A DNA stretch of 64,000 nucleotides from an uncultured Sphingomonadaceae bacterium (GCA_947497085.1 CANMFE010000001.1:496001-560000); one strand, 5' to 3'. Counted from the first letter of the stretch, positions 8,579 to 17,310 are shown. The notes: a model not told the origin generated them from the letters alone. Numbers and translations are program-made.

Positions 8579-8682
8579 GTCGGGCTGCCATTCCCCCTCT
8601 CTATCGGCGGCCTGACAGGTGCAGATATGCGCCTCCTCCCTGAACTTGGCCATCTCGCGGCAAAGCGAGGTGGCCATTTTTT
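8579..8682 (+). ncRNA. Candidate trans-acting small RNA (SuhB/MmgR-like architecture)
   Basis: About 104 nt with three consecutive hairpins. Hairpin 1 (arms 8579-8589 and 8606-8616) pairs over 11 bp including wobbles and presents a loop with CCCCCTCTC. Hairpin 2 (8617-8622 with 8629-8634) is followed by unpaired CCTCCC. Hairpin 3 is a perfect terminator (8647-8658 with 8665-8676, then six Ts). C-rich single-stranded segments that mimic an anti-Shine-Dalgarno are typical of alphaproteobacterial riboregulators; the CCTCCC-TGAACTTGGCC ending recalls the SuhB/MmgR family from memory. No good ORF lies inside. The role is inferred: translational repression of target mRNAs. Confidence 0.65.
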
Positions 8683-8713
8683 AGGGAGGTTATTATACCT
8701 TCAAAGCAATGAC

Positions 8714-9601
8714 TTATTCCGCCGCCATGAGCTCCACACCGCGTGTCGCTTCATCCGCAAGTGCCAATGCTGTCTCGCGCACCATGGCGGATACGGCATG
8801 CACGCCATATGCCGGCTCACGTCCGGTCAGGTCGAGATAGAGCGCCCGGTCGATTTCCAGCTGGAGAGCGTGGACATTCTCCATCGGTGCGGCATGGCGC
8901 TGCAAAATATACCCGCCGGCATAAGGATAGTTAAGCTGCGCCGTAAAGCCATGCTGCTGCGCCACCGCCAGCGCAGCTTCGGATATTTGCGACGATGCCG
9001 CCGCACCGAAGCGATCACCGATCACGACCTGCGCGGGCGGAGCATTATGTGCCGCCGCCAGGCTGGGCATCGAATGCAGGTCAAGCAGTACAGCCGCGCC
9101 ATATTGCCGCTGCATCGCGCGCAATATGTCCGCTATCGCGCTGTGATAGGGCGCATGATGCTCGGCGATCCGCGTCCTGATATCCTGCCATGCCCATTTA
9201 TTCTGCCAGATATCACCAACCCCTGACAGGCGCCGCGGGATCAGGCCAAGCCCGCCCCTGCCCTTGCTGCTCATACCCGGAAACTGGCTGGAATCGGCAT
9301 CGGCCAGCATCGCGGCATCTATGTCATCAGGGGCGCGGTTCATATCAATCCATGCGCGCGGAGCCTTGGCGGTAATCACTGCAAAACCAGCCTGCGCCGC
9401 ACTGCGTGACAGCATATCGACATAACGATCCTCAAGCCGAAGCAGGGCGCCAGCGGGAATGCGCAGATTATCGGTAATCTCTTTTGGATAATGGCGCCCG
9501 GCATGCGGCACGGATATTAACACCGGATATTTCGGGTTATCTGCCTGTATCAGGTGGTAATTTCTATGCTCTTTTTCCAAAATACCGCCTGAAATCGCCA
9601 A
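8714..9601 (-). CDS. N-formylglutamate amidohydrolase family protein
   Basis: Cytosolic metal-dependent hydrolase of 295 residues in the N-formylglutamate amidohydrolase family (last step of one histidine degradation route, or an orphan deformylase). Recognisable segments are SVPHAGRHYP near residue 31, RLEDRYVDML, the IDMNRAPDD motif near 109, and LDLHSMPS near 176. No other hut genes are nearby, so a link to histidine use is not supported by context. It is divergent from the CpdR-like gene, and a CtrA-type site lies between them. Start at 9601 is the first ATG; residues 7-20 before the family core look tolerable. Confidence 0.85.
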   Translation of the reverse strand: MAISGGILEKEHRNYHLIQADNPKYPVLISVPHAGRHYPKEITDNLRIPAGALLRLEDRYVDMLSRSAAQAGFAVITAKAPRAWIDMNRAPDDIDAAMLADADSSQFPGMSSKGRGGLGLIPRRLSGVGDIWQNKWAWQDIRTRIAEHHAPYHSAIADILRAMQRQYGAAVLLDLHSMPSLAAAHNAPPAQVVIGDRFGAAASSQISEAALAVAQQHGFTAQLNYPYAGGYILQRHAAPMENVHALQLEIDRALYLDLTGREPAYGVHAVSAMVRETALALADEATRGVELMAAE

Positions 9602-9605
9602 TTTA

Positions 9606-9624
9606 TGAAGAAAATGTTAACCAT
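9606..9624 (+). promoter_or_regulatory. CtrA-type binding site upstream of cpdR-like gene
   Basis: TGAA, seven bases, then TTAACCAT at 9617-9624. This fits the alphaproteobacterial CtrA consensus TTAA-N7-TTAA with one mismatch, and the second half has the favoured TTAACCAT form. It lies about 110 bases upstream of the receiver gene. Confidence 0.5.
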
Positions 9625-9739
9625 TTGAAGGTATAGAGACAAGCCCGGCTGTGGCAAGCACGCAATATTATGTGTTAGGATATGGCCTGAACATGAAAAG
9701 CCTTTTGGCGCAGCGCCTGGAGTAGAGACAATCCGCATA

Positions 9740-10105
9740 TTGCTTGCAGAAGATGAAACCGCGATGCGTGCTTACCTGAAACGCGCGTTGGAACAGGCTG
9801 GATATGAAGTGACCGATGTTGATCGCGGCACGGCGGCATTGCCCCTGCTCGAAACCGAGCATTTCGACCTGTTGCTGACAGATATCGTCATGCCGGAAAT
9901 GGACGGCATCGAACTGGCCCAGAAATGCGCGGAGGTATCCCCGGACACAAAAGTGATGTTCATTACAGGGTTTGCGGCCGTCACGCTGAAGGCCGGACAG
10001 GCCGCGCCGGATGCAAAAATACTGTCAAAACCGTTCCACTTGCGTGACCTGGTGCTGGAAGTGGACCGGATTTTTGACCGCGGCTCCGCATCGGGGCTCA
10101 TTTAA
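9740..10105 (+). CDS. cpdR: Single-domain response regulator, CpdR-like
   Basis: Stand-alone receiver domain. It carries the acidic pair (LAEDE), phospho-acceptor Asp in LLLTDIVMPEMDG, FITGFAA, and the Lys in LSKPFHLRDL. In Caulobacter, CpdR receives phosphate from ChpT and delivers ClpXP substrates such as CtrA; chpT, clpX and clpP are all in this window. The start is odd: the frame has no ATG near its beginning. TTG at 9740 leaves the first strand short, whereas ATC at 9731 has GGAG at 9719-9722 at normal spacing and would give the expected xIRILLAEDE. The frame is open further upstream. Function is likely, the start is unresolved. Confidence 0.85.
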   Translation: MLAEDETAMRAYLKRALEQAGYEVTDVDRGTAALPLLETEHFDLLLTDIVMPEMDGIELAQKCAEVSPDTKVMFITGFAAVTLKAGQAAPDAKILSKPFHLRDLVLEVDRIFDRGSASGLI

Positions 10106-10125
10106 CACTTGCCACTGCATGATGT

Positions 10126-10167
10126 GGCGGCTAAATGACCGCCTCTGGCCCCACCTCAATTGAGGTG
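10126..10167 (+). terminator. Two small hairpins after cpdR
   Basis: GGCGG-CTAAATGA-CCGCC (10126-10143) is followed by the perfect 16-base palindrome CACCTCAATTGAGGTG (10152-10167). There is no T-run. They may end cpdR transcription or mark the tRNA promoter region. Confidence 0.35.
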
Positions 10168-10181
10168 ACTGGCAGGAAAAT

Positions 10182-10256
10182 GGGCGTATAGCTCAGTGGT
10201 AGAGCACTTCGTTGACATCGAAGGGGTCGGGAGTTCAACTCTCTCTACGCCCACCA
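10182..10256 (+). tRNA. tRNA-Val (GAC)
   Basis: Complete cloverleaf with acceptor GGGCGTA/TACGCCC, D-arm GCTC..GAGC, anticodon stem CTTCG/CGAAG around loop TTGACAT (anticodon GAC, valine), T-arm with GTTCAACTC, and an encoded CCA end at 10254-10256. Confidence 0.97.
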
Positions 10257-10400
10257 TTTTCCCCGAAATCATCTATTTACAGTCATTCATCGAAATTTAT
10301 CCGCGCTGCATATAATAGGGCTCGCAGCATGCGCAATCATATATATGCTCCTTTTTGCTTGAGGGCATGGTGCCCTATCCGCACATTCTGGGGAGTGGCA

Positions 10401-10589
10401 ATGAGCAAGCAGCTGACACTATCTGCAATATTGTCGCTATTTTTGATGGCAGGCTTTGTTGCGAATACCGCTTGGGGCGGTTCCGCAAATACGGCATCAG
10501 GCACGGCAGGTAAAACAATTGCCAATGTGGAAGCCTGTGTGAGCAGTGCCCTCACCACACCTGACCTGCCATTTCTTGGCCTGCAATAA
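10401..10589 (+). CDS. Small secreted protein, unknown
   Basis: A 62-residue ORF starting at ATG 10401 with GGGGAG five to six bases upstream. It has a clear signal-peptide shape: MSKQ, hydrophobic LSAILSLFLMAGFVA, then a small-residue cleavage zone (NTAWG). The mature part is only about 36 residues, Ser/Thr/Ala-rich, with one Cys. It sits between tRNA-Val and a dispersed repeat. It resembles no family I know. It could be a real exported peptide or a decayed gene end. Confidence 0.45.
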   Translation: MSKQLTLSAILSLFLMAGFVANTAWGGSANTASGTAGKTIANVEACVSSALTTPDLPFLGLQ

Positions 10590-10674
10590 CAACTTGCCTT
10601 ACCAAGCCTGTTTCGGCTCATCAGGCAATCTTTATCGCTTGCATGCAAGTACCAACAGTATCGCTGAAAAAATT

Positions 10675-10766
10675 CGTCACTCCCAACTTGACCGGGAATC
10701 TATGTCACAGGAGCTGCGCCAGCATGCTAGCTAAGTGAAATAGATTCCCGCTTTCGCGGGAATGAC
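10675..10766. repeat. Intergenic inverted-repeat element
   Basis: GGGAATCTA at 10694-10702 is complementary to TAGATTCCC at 10741-10749, and the right end holds the hairpin ATTCCCGC-TTTC-GCGGGAAT with GTCA/TGAC ends. This fits the dispersed CGTCATTCCCGC...GCGGGAATGAC family of proteobacterial genomes. It lies at the 3' end of rnpB. Confidence 0.65.
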
Positions 10767-10782
10767 AAGGTTATATAAAATT

Positions 10783-11145
<363 letters not shown>

Positions 11146-11146
<1 letters not shown>

Positions 11147-11850
11147 TAGCTGGCACTACCATTTTCGCGGTCACGTTCCAACAGCAAAGCGAATAATATC
11201 GCGCGGCATTCGCCATCCACCATTCCATCAATGGTATGCGTGCGGAAACGCCGCTGAAATGCGCGTGTCGCCGCCTCGCCGTCGCTGATATCATAACCGA
11301 AGCGTTCAAGCGCGAGATAGAAACCGCTGTCACTCCAATAAGGATCAACCAGCTGTCCATCCGGAATGGGCAGCGCAAGACCGAGCCTGGCCAGCAAGGG
11401 CCAGTCGAACAGCTCGCCCGGATCCTGTTTGCGTGCAGGTGCAATATCGCTATGCCCGACAATATTGGCTGGCGCTATGGCATAGCGCTTCACGATGTCG
11501 CTTATGAGCGGCACCAGCGCGTCCATCTGTTCCTGCGGAAATGGCCGGTATCCCCATTCATGTCCCGGATTGACGATTTCTATGCCAATACTGGCGCTGT
11601 TCACATTGGTAATGCCGCGCCAATGTGAACGCCCTGCATGCCAGGCTCGCTTGTCCTCATCCACCATTTGCACAATCTGTCCATCTTCAGTCACGACATA
11701 ATGCGCGGAAACCTTGCTTTCCGGGTTGGCCATCCAGTTGATGGCAGAGGGCGCGTCGGGCATGCCGGTATAGTGTAGTACCAGCATGGTGACAGGCAGT
11801 GTGCGCTCATCAAAGTTGGGCGAAGGTGTTTGAATATATTCCTGATTCAC
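11146..11850 (-). CDS. N-acetylmuramoyl-L-alanine amidase, AmpD-like
   Basis: Zinc amidase of about 234 residues that cleaves N-acetylmuramoyl-L-alanine bonds in peptidoglycan or its recycling products. The Amidase_2 domain shows LVLHYTGM (zinc His), HAGRSHWRG, NSASIGIEIVNPGHEW, and VGHSDIAPARKQDPGELFDWP, with the second zinc His and acidic ligand. The C-terminal third resembles a peptidoglycan-binding domain (LERFGYDISDGEAATRAFQRRFR). I favour GTG 11850 (GAGAGG six bases upstream) over ATG 11865. No signal peptide is seen, consistent with cytosolic recycling. Its stop codon touches rnpB. Confidence 0.9.
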
Positions 11851-11938
11851 CGGTCTGCCTCTCATCCTTCCGCATTGCTAATCCCGTGATAGACAGGCTG
11901 CGGAATGTAATCAATGCCGGTGCGGCCAGTGACCTGCG

Positions 11939-12823
11939 TCAGGATTCCTGTGCGAAAGGCCAATTGGTATCCAGCACGGGCCTGTCTGTACGCGTGGCAT
12001 CCTGAAGCGTGTAAACGCCGCGTATTTCCCGGCAGGCATTAAAACTTGTGGTCTGGCCGATAACTGTTTCAGCCGCACCGAGCATCAGATAGCCATCACT
12101 GCCAAGCGAACGCGCCAGACGTGAAAATGCCATATGCCGTGTCTCGGGCGCAAAATAAAGCAACACGTTGCGGCACAGGATAAGGTCAAACTGCCCCATA
12201 TTACCACTTGGCCGGGTAATATTGTCGGTGCGGAACTTTACCATGGCGCGGATATCGGAGTTAATTTCCCAGTCCTCACCATCCTGCCGGAAATAGCGCA
12301 ACATGCGCGCCACTGAAAGGCCGCGCTGGATTTCAAACTGGTTGTAGCGGCCCGAGCGTGCCCTTTCGAGCACGGAGTTCGATATATCCGTACCCACTAT
12401 TTCAATATCCCATCCGGCCCATTTCTGACGGTCGTCGGCAAACTGCATCGCCAACGAATAAGCCTCCTGTCCGGTCGAGCAGCCGGCACACCATATTCTG
12501 AGTCTGCGGCTATCTGCGCGCGCTTTTTGCAGCACCGGCATCACCTGGGTGCGGATCATCGTGAACATCGCGGTGTCGCGGAAAAAATAACTCTCATTGT
12601 TCAGCATCGCTTCGACACACGATTGCACCAGATCGTCATTATCCGCGCCCAGCAGCGCCGCGACAAGCGTGTCGATATCAGGAATGCAATATTCGGCGAG
12701 AACCGGTTTCAGCGAAGTTTCAACACGCCAATAGCGGCCGGATGAAATCACCTGCCCCGTGCGCGCCTGCAGCAGGCCGGCCAGTATCTGCGTTGCTCCG
12801 CCACTCTCATCATGCATGCTCAT
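11939..12823 (-). CDS. cheR: Chemotaxis protein methyltransferase CheR
   Basis: SAM-dependent enzyme that methylates glutamates of chemoreceptors. It has 294 residues: an N-terminal helical CheR_N part, then the SAM fold with RIWCAGCSTGQEAYSLAM and the FDLILCRNVLLYF strand near residue 215. Its start codon overlaps the cheB stop by four bases (ATGA), so the two opposing adaptation enzymes are translationally coupled. It is the last gene of the cheA-W-Y-B-R operon. No methyl-accepting receptor gene is present in the window. Confidence 0.96.
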   Translation of the reverse strand: MSMHDESGGATQILAGLLQARTGQVISSGRYWRVETSLKPVLAEYCIPDIDTLVAALLGADNDDLVQSCVEAMLNNESYFFRDTAMFTMIRTQVMPVLQKARADSRRLRIWCAGCSTGQEAYSLAMQFADDRQKWAGWDIEIVGTDISNSVLERARSGRYNQFEIQRGLSVARMLRYFRQDGEDWEINSDIRAMVKFRTDNITRPSGNMGQFDLILCRNVLLYFAPETRHMAFSRLARSLGSDGYLMLGAAETVIGQTTSFNACREIRGVYTLQDATRTDRPVLDTNWPFAQES

Positions 12824-13911
12824 ATGACCGCTTTCTGTAGCTGGTTAATATGCCGCGCCATCCTGTCCACCGGCATGATGGCATTAGCAAAACCCGCGCG
12901 CGCGACCACGCCAGGCATGCCCCAGACTACACTTGTTTGTGCATCCTGTACGAATATCTGTGCGCCCTGTGCGGCCATTTTTTCTACGCCAAGCAGGCCA
13001 TCCTGGCCCATGCCGCTCATGATAATGGCAAGAGCGTCGCGGCCAAAGACCGATGCGACAGACGCAAGCATCGGGTCGACAGCCGGGGTATAGGCAGACG
13101 GCATGGCGCCCGGAATAATGCTGAGCCGCACCTGAGATCCGACGCGCTCGCAGGTCATGTGACCATGGCCGGGGGCAACATAGATATGGCTGCGCTCAAG
13201 CTTCATGCCCTGCTGGCCCAGCATGACACGGCGATCAGTGAATTTTTGCAATTGCCGCACTAGAAATGGAAGGAATGTCTCGGGCAGGTGTTGGGTCAGC
13301 AGCATGGGCGCATCAATGGCAGGCGAGATATTTTCAAGAAATGTGTGGATTGCCGGAATTCCGCCCGTCGAGGCACCGATCGCGATACAGCCGGGCTGAC
13401 CCTGCGGTTCCTGCGGGATTGACATGACGATAGTTTCTACAGGCTTGCCTTCGTTAAGGTTCGAACGCACCAGTTGCTGCATCCGGTCGATCAGCATGGA
13501 GGAAAAATTGCCCGCGAAACTGCTGCGCCCCGGCTTGGCCATGGTATCGCATGCGCCCAGTGACAATGCGCGCATCGCCGCAGGGCCGCCCTCTTCACAG
13601 GCCGATGACAGTATCATCACCCGCGCCGCGCCGCATTCGGCCAATATGTCCGGCAACGCATCCAGCCCGCAACGGTCGGGCATCTCAATATCCAACAAAA
13701 TGATGTCGACATTATTTTTCTTAAGAAATTCAACAGCATCTATTGCACTTGCCAGCGATCCTGCAAGTTCAAAACCATCATGCCCGCCAATTATTCTCTC
13801 AAGAATAGAACGGACCACAAGGCTGTCGTCAATAACCAACACCCGCACCTGTTTCACAGGCGAAGAAGAAATATCTTCCTGACAGGAACTTTTGCGGGAA
13901 ACTTCGTACAT
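12820..13911 (-). CDS. cheB: Chemotaxis protein-glutamate methylesterase CheB
   Basis: Response regulator-methylesterase (363 residues) that removes receptor methyl groups. The receiver domain has acidic VIDDS (27-28), phospho-acceptor Asp73 in ILLDIEMPDR and SSACEEG. The esterase domain shows the catalytic Ser in GASTGG, His in LTQHLPETF, and Asp in MSGMGQDGLLG. Residues 1-20 form an extra N-terminal extension with one Cys. It lies between cheY and cheR in the operon, overlapping cheR by four bases. Confidence 0.96.
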   Translation of the reverse strand: MYEVSRKSSCQEDISSSPVKQVRVLVIDDSLVVRSILERIIGGHDGFELAGSLASAIDAVEFLKKNNVDIILLDIEMPDRCGLDALPDILAECGAARVMILSSACEEGGPAAMRALSLGACDTMAKPGRSSFAGNFSSMLIDRMQQLVRSNLNEGKPVETIVMSIPQEPQGQPGCIAIGASTGGIPAIHTFLENISPAIDAPMLLTQHLPETFLPFLVRQLQKFTDRRVMLGQQGMKLERSHIYVAPGHGHMTCERVGSQVRLSIIPGAMPSAYTPAVDPMLASVASVFGRDALAIIMSGMGQDGLLGVEKMAAQGAQIFVQDAQTSVVWGMPGVVARAGFANAIMPVDRMARHINQLQKAVI

Positions 13912-13928
13912 AAATAAACGCAGGCCGC

Positions 13929-14294
13929 TCAGGCAGCGCCCACAATCTGCAGCTTTGATTCAAGCGTTTCGCGGTCAAACGGCTTCATCACATATTCGTC
14001 TGCGCCCGCATCAATCGCGGCCTGAATATGGCCAAGGCCATTCTCGGTCGTGCAAAACACGACCTTGGGTTTTTCTCCATTCTCGCTCCGGCGCAATGCG
14101 GTGAGAAAATCCATTCCACTCATCACCGGCATGTTCCAGTCGAGCAGGACCACATCCGGCAGTTGGTTACTGCAATGGTCAAGCGCCTCACGCCCGTCAG
14201 CCGCTTCCTCAACATTGAAATCGAGCGTTTCCAATATATGCCGCGCAACTTTGCGAATGACTTTGCTATCATCAACTACAAGACAGGTTTTCAT
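13929..14294 (-). CDS. cheY: Chemotaxis response regulator CheY
   Basis: Stand-alone receiver of 121 residues that carries the kinase signal to the flagellar motor or acts as a phosphate sink. It has the acidic pair Asp8/Asp9, phospho-acceptor Asp52 in VVLLDWNMPVMSG, Thr in VFCTTENG, and Lys in YVMKPFDRETLESKL. It lies 17 bases upstream of cheB and about 110 bases after cheW, leaving room for a separate promoter. The gap contains no strong CtrA site. Confidence 0.93.
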   Translation of the reverse strand: MKTCLVVDDSKVIRKVARHILETLDFNVEEAADGREALDHCSNQLPDVVLLDWNMPVMSGMDFLTALRRSENGEKPKVVFCTTENGLGHIQAAIDAGADEYVMKPFDRETLESKLQIVGAA

Positions 14295-14403
14295 GAGAAT
14301 AGTCCTTGTTCAAATGGATATGCCCTGCACTGTACCGCGATGCAGTAAGCACAAGGTTAATTTTTCCTCATTTTTCACGGAAATATGATGGTTTTTCATA
14401 TGT

Positions 14404-14838
14404 TCAGGCGGCTTTTGTGGTCTCAGCTTCAATAAAGCGGGCAGGATCAACCACCAGCATGGTCTTGCCATCCACAGATAACATTGCGGTGCCTATTTCA
14501 CGCCACATGCCGTGCAGGGTGGCCGGCAAAACCGACTCTGCGCTTTCTGCGCTGCAGACATCCTGTATGGAATCGACCAGAAAGCCATAAAAATGCCCTC
14601 CTATCTGTGTGACAATTGCCGCATGCTCATTCGCAATCTTGCCAGGATTTCCAGTCACAAAGTGACTGCTATCAATCACAGTGAGTACGCGGCTTCGCAG
14701 TGCAAAAAGCCCGCGAACATAGGGTTTTACAGATGGGACTGATATGATGTCGCGCACTTTCACAACGCTTTCCACCCTGTCAGCGGCAATGGCTATATCT
14801 TCACCTGCCATGGTGGCTATAAGATACAGGTTATTCAT
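14404..14838 (-). CDS. cheW: Chemotaxis adaptor CheW
   Basis: SH3-like scaffold of 144 residues that couples CheA to chemoreceptors. Typical features are LYLIATMAGEDIAIAADRVESVV, the PYVRGLFALRSRVLTVID strand pair near 39-57, and FYGFLVDSIQDV. Its ATG overlaps the cheA stop by four bases (14835-14838), so the kinase and adaptor are translationally coupled. The core fits the family length. Confidence 0.93.
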   Translation of the reverse strand: MNNLYLIATMAGEDIAIAADRVESVVKVRDIISVPSVKPYVRGLFALRSRVLTVIDSSHFVTGNPGKIANEHAAIVTQIGGHFYGFLVDSIQDVCSAESAESVLPATLHGMWREIGTAMLSVDGKTMLVVDPARFIEAETTKAA

Positions 14839-17210
14839 GCGCTTTCCCTCCGCTTCAAATTGTTTGAAAGCGCCTTAACAAGGGCCTCACGATCATACCG
14901 GTAAACGGCGTCACCTTGACCTGTCCGGTTGCTGACCAGATGGATGACCGGGGCATTTGCGGGCAGGTCAGCTGTATCTCTGCAATCCTCCATCGCAATA
15001 TAGATATCAGCTGCCGCGCTTTCATCATCACCGAGAGCCAGTTCATAGCCAGCTGCTTCTACAAGTGGTGCAAGGATATGCCGGGTCCACATATCATCCC
15101 CCCCGACAACTCTGCATCTGGGCCGACTAGCGGCGTTTGACTCTATGCTTCCGCAAGCATGCTGTGCAAAAATCCAGTGCGCATCAACTATTTCGGCTTG
15201 TTGCCCTGAAATCATCGTCACGCCAGCGACAAGGCCAGGTTCAGCCGCCTTTTCAAAAGCCCTGTCCATGGCGAAAATATCAATGATATCGTCGATTGCA
15301 TAATAGATCGCAGTATCACCATCGCTGAGAATAAGAGTCTTGATACTCTCGCTGCCCGGCACCTGCTCCAGTCCGAATATCGGGCAGGTACCATCCCCGC
15401 AGCTGACCCGCATCTGCCCGGCAGAAAACGCCACACGCTCAGCTTCAATGTCTTCTACCCGTTCTATAACGCCCAGATTAATGGCGCGGGTTCGCTGTTT
15501 CATATCCTTGAATACAAGCACTGAAATAGTTTCATTTACGTTGTTTTCGGCGCTGTCGTCCTGCAGGGTGGAAAGCTCCGCCTGCGCATTTATGTCCAGT
15601 TTTGCGGCCATTCCACCCGGATCAAGAAGTAGCATGGGCCGCCCATTGTCAGGCAAAGTTGTACCTGCATAAAGGCCGTTTTCCATCAACAGTGGCGGGC
15701 ATGGGCGGATCACAAGCTCTTCATGATCAAGCACCGATGCAACACTGAGCGCATAATTCTGCCTCGGCCCCGCATCTATAGCAATAACCGTCCGGTTTTC
15801 CGCTCTGTCGTCATCAGCCTCATCAAGCCCCAATATCTGTTCCAGTGTGACATGCGGGACTTTGATGCCGCGTATGGAAGCAATATCGGTTCCGCCCAAC
15901 CTTTCGATTTTGACCTGCTTGTTGTCAGCCTGCAGAATCTCCTGAACAGCAGAACGCGGTAGCGCGAACAGATTGTCACCGCAGCGTATGGTCAGGCATG
16001 AAATAATCGTAAGCGTCAATGGCACGCATAATGTGATTTTCAGCCCCTTGCCTGGTACATTTTTCACATCTATCGCGCCGCCGATACGCTTAATATTTGC
16101 ATGCACCACATCCATGCCCACACCGCGCCCGGAAATTGAGGTGACATTCTGTGCCGTTGACAGGCCAGGTGCGAAAACAAGATTCAGTTTTGCCTGTTCA
16201 TCCAGATTGGTGCGTTCCGAACCACGAATAATTTTCGCAGCTACAGCCTTTGTCACGAGTGAATCAACATCAATGCCGCGTCCATCATCGGCAATTTCGA
16301 TCAATATCTGATTGCCCGATTGGCGCGCATTGACCGACAAATGCCCTTCCGCGCTTTTCCCCGCCTTTGAACGCTCGTCGGCGCTTTCTATCCCATGATC
16401 GATCGCGTTGCGGATAATGTGCATCAGTGGATCGCGAATCATTTCCAGCATCTCGCGGTCCATCTCGACTTCTGCGCCGCTTGTGCTGAGTATGACCGAC
16501 TTACCAAGTTCAGCATTCAGGTCACGCACCAGCCGCGGCAACGGCGAGAATACCCGCTCTATGCGTTGCATGCGGGTCTTGCCGATCATGTCACGCATGT
16601 CAGCAATACAGGTCGACAGGCGTTCAAATGCACCGCTCATGACCTGCTCATCGCCACCATCACGTATCCTACGGGCCACTTCGTTACGCGCAAGCACCAT
16701 GTCGGATACACCGTTCATCAAATGATCCAGCAAATCCAGTGGGATACGAATGGCACGTGTTTGCGGATGGGCCTCCGCAACAGATTGTCCGGCTTCCGGC
16801 ATCGCCTTCGCTTTCTCGAGCACCCCGGCTACCGTCCCGCTGCACGCTTCAGCCAGGCGCGCAATAAATGCCTTATCCTCACCGTCGGGCAATGCGTCTC
16901 CGCTATTGAGCGCGCTTGCAAGTGTGGAAATCCTGTCCACAATGGCAAGAATAGCGGTCACAAGCGCAGGTGAAGGTTCAATGGAACCGTCGCGCAATTT
17001 ACTGAGCGCGTCTTCGGCAGCATGGCTCAAACGCTCGAAACGCGGCAGGTTCAGAAAACCGCAGCTGCCTTTTACAGTATGAAAAAAACGGAAGATATTA
17101 TCGAGCCGGTCGCTGTCCGATGGATTGGCTTCCCAGGCAACCAGTTCCCCGCTGAGCGTATCCAGCGTCTCAAACGTCTCGTCTATAAAATCCTGAATCA
17201 GCTCGTCCAT
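14835..17210 (-). CDS. cheA: Chemotaxis histidine kinase CheA with degenerate C-terminal receiver
   Basis: Kinase of 791 residues from ATG 17210 (GCGGGA just upstream; TTG 17234 is less likely). Domains in order: Hpt with phospho-acceptor His44 in FFHTVKGSCGF; no obvious P2 (CheY-binding) domain; dimerisation helices with LLDHLMNGVSDMVLARNEVAR; ATPase with HIIRNAIDHGIE and GRGVGMDVVHANI; CheW-like P5 with VPLTLTIISCLTIRCGDNLFALP; a second CheW-like region; and a receiver-like tail (RVVGGDDMWTRHILAPLVEAAGY). The tail keeps an acidic pair but the expected phospho-Asp strand reads YIAMEDC, so it may not be phosphorylated. First gene of the che operon, with a CtrA-type site upstream. Confidence 0.95.
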   Translation of the reverse strand: MDELIQDFIDETFETLDTLSGELVAWEANPSDSDRLDNIFRFFHTVKGSCGFLNLPRFERLSHAAEDALSKLRDGSIEPSPALVTAILAIVDRISTLASALNSGDALPDGEDKAFIARLAEACSGTVAGVLEKAKAMPEAGQSVAEAHPQTRAIRIPLDLLDHLMNGVSDMVLARNEVARRIRDGGDEQVMSGAFERLSTCIADMRDMIGKTRMQRIERVFSPLPRLVRDLNAELGKSVILSTSGAEVEMDREMLEMIRDPLMHIIRNAIDHGIESADERSKAGKSAEGHLSVNARQSGNQILIEIADDGRGIDVDSLVTKAVAAKIIRGSERTNLDEQAKLNLVFAPGLSTAQNVTSISGRGVGMDVVHANIKRIGGAIDVKNVPGKGLKITLCVPLTLTIISCLTIRCGDNLFALPRSAVQEILQADNKQVKIERLGGTDIASIRGIKVPHVTLEQILGLDEADDDRAENRTVIAIDAGPRQNYALSVASVLDHEELVIRPCPPLLMENGLYAGTTLPDNGRPMLLLDPGGMAAKLDINAQAELSTLQDDSAENNVNETISVLVFKDMKQRTRAINLGVIERVEDIEAERVAFSAGQMRVSCGDGTCPIFGLEQVPGSESIKTLILSDGDTAIYYAIDDIIDIFAMDRAFEKAAEPGLVAGVTMISGQQAEIVDAHWIFAQHACGSIESNAASRPRCRVVGGDDMWTRHILAPLVEAAGYELALGDDESAAADIYIAMEDCRDTADLPANAPVIHLVSNRTGQGDAVYRYDREALVKALSNNLKRRESA

Positions 17211-17251
17211 AAATCCCGCTCTTGGCTTGTTCAAAGCCGTGATAGGGGAAT

Positions 17252-17270
17252 ATGGTTAAAATCCTGTTTA
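17252..17270 (-). promoter_or_regulatory. CtrA-type binding site upstream of cheA
   Basis: On the minus strand TAAA, seven bases, then TTAACCAT. This matches the CtrA consensus TTAA-N7-TTAA with one mismatch and the preferred TTAACCAT half. It lies about 45 bases before the cheA ATG. CtrA controls motility genes in many alphaproteobacteria. Confidence 0.6.
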
Positions 17271-17310
17271 CCGTAATCCGGGAAACGCTACTAAACTTGC
17301 GGAATATAGT

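Noticed and set aside
10212..10589. 125-residue ORF starting in tRNA-Val
   Set aside because: The first 60 codons overlap the tRNA; only the part from ATG 10401, with its own ribosome site, looks like a gene.
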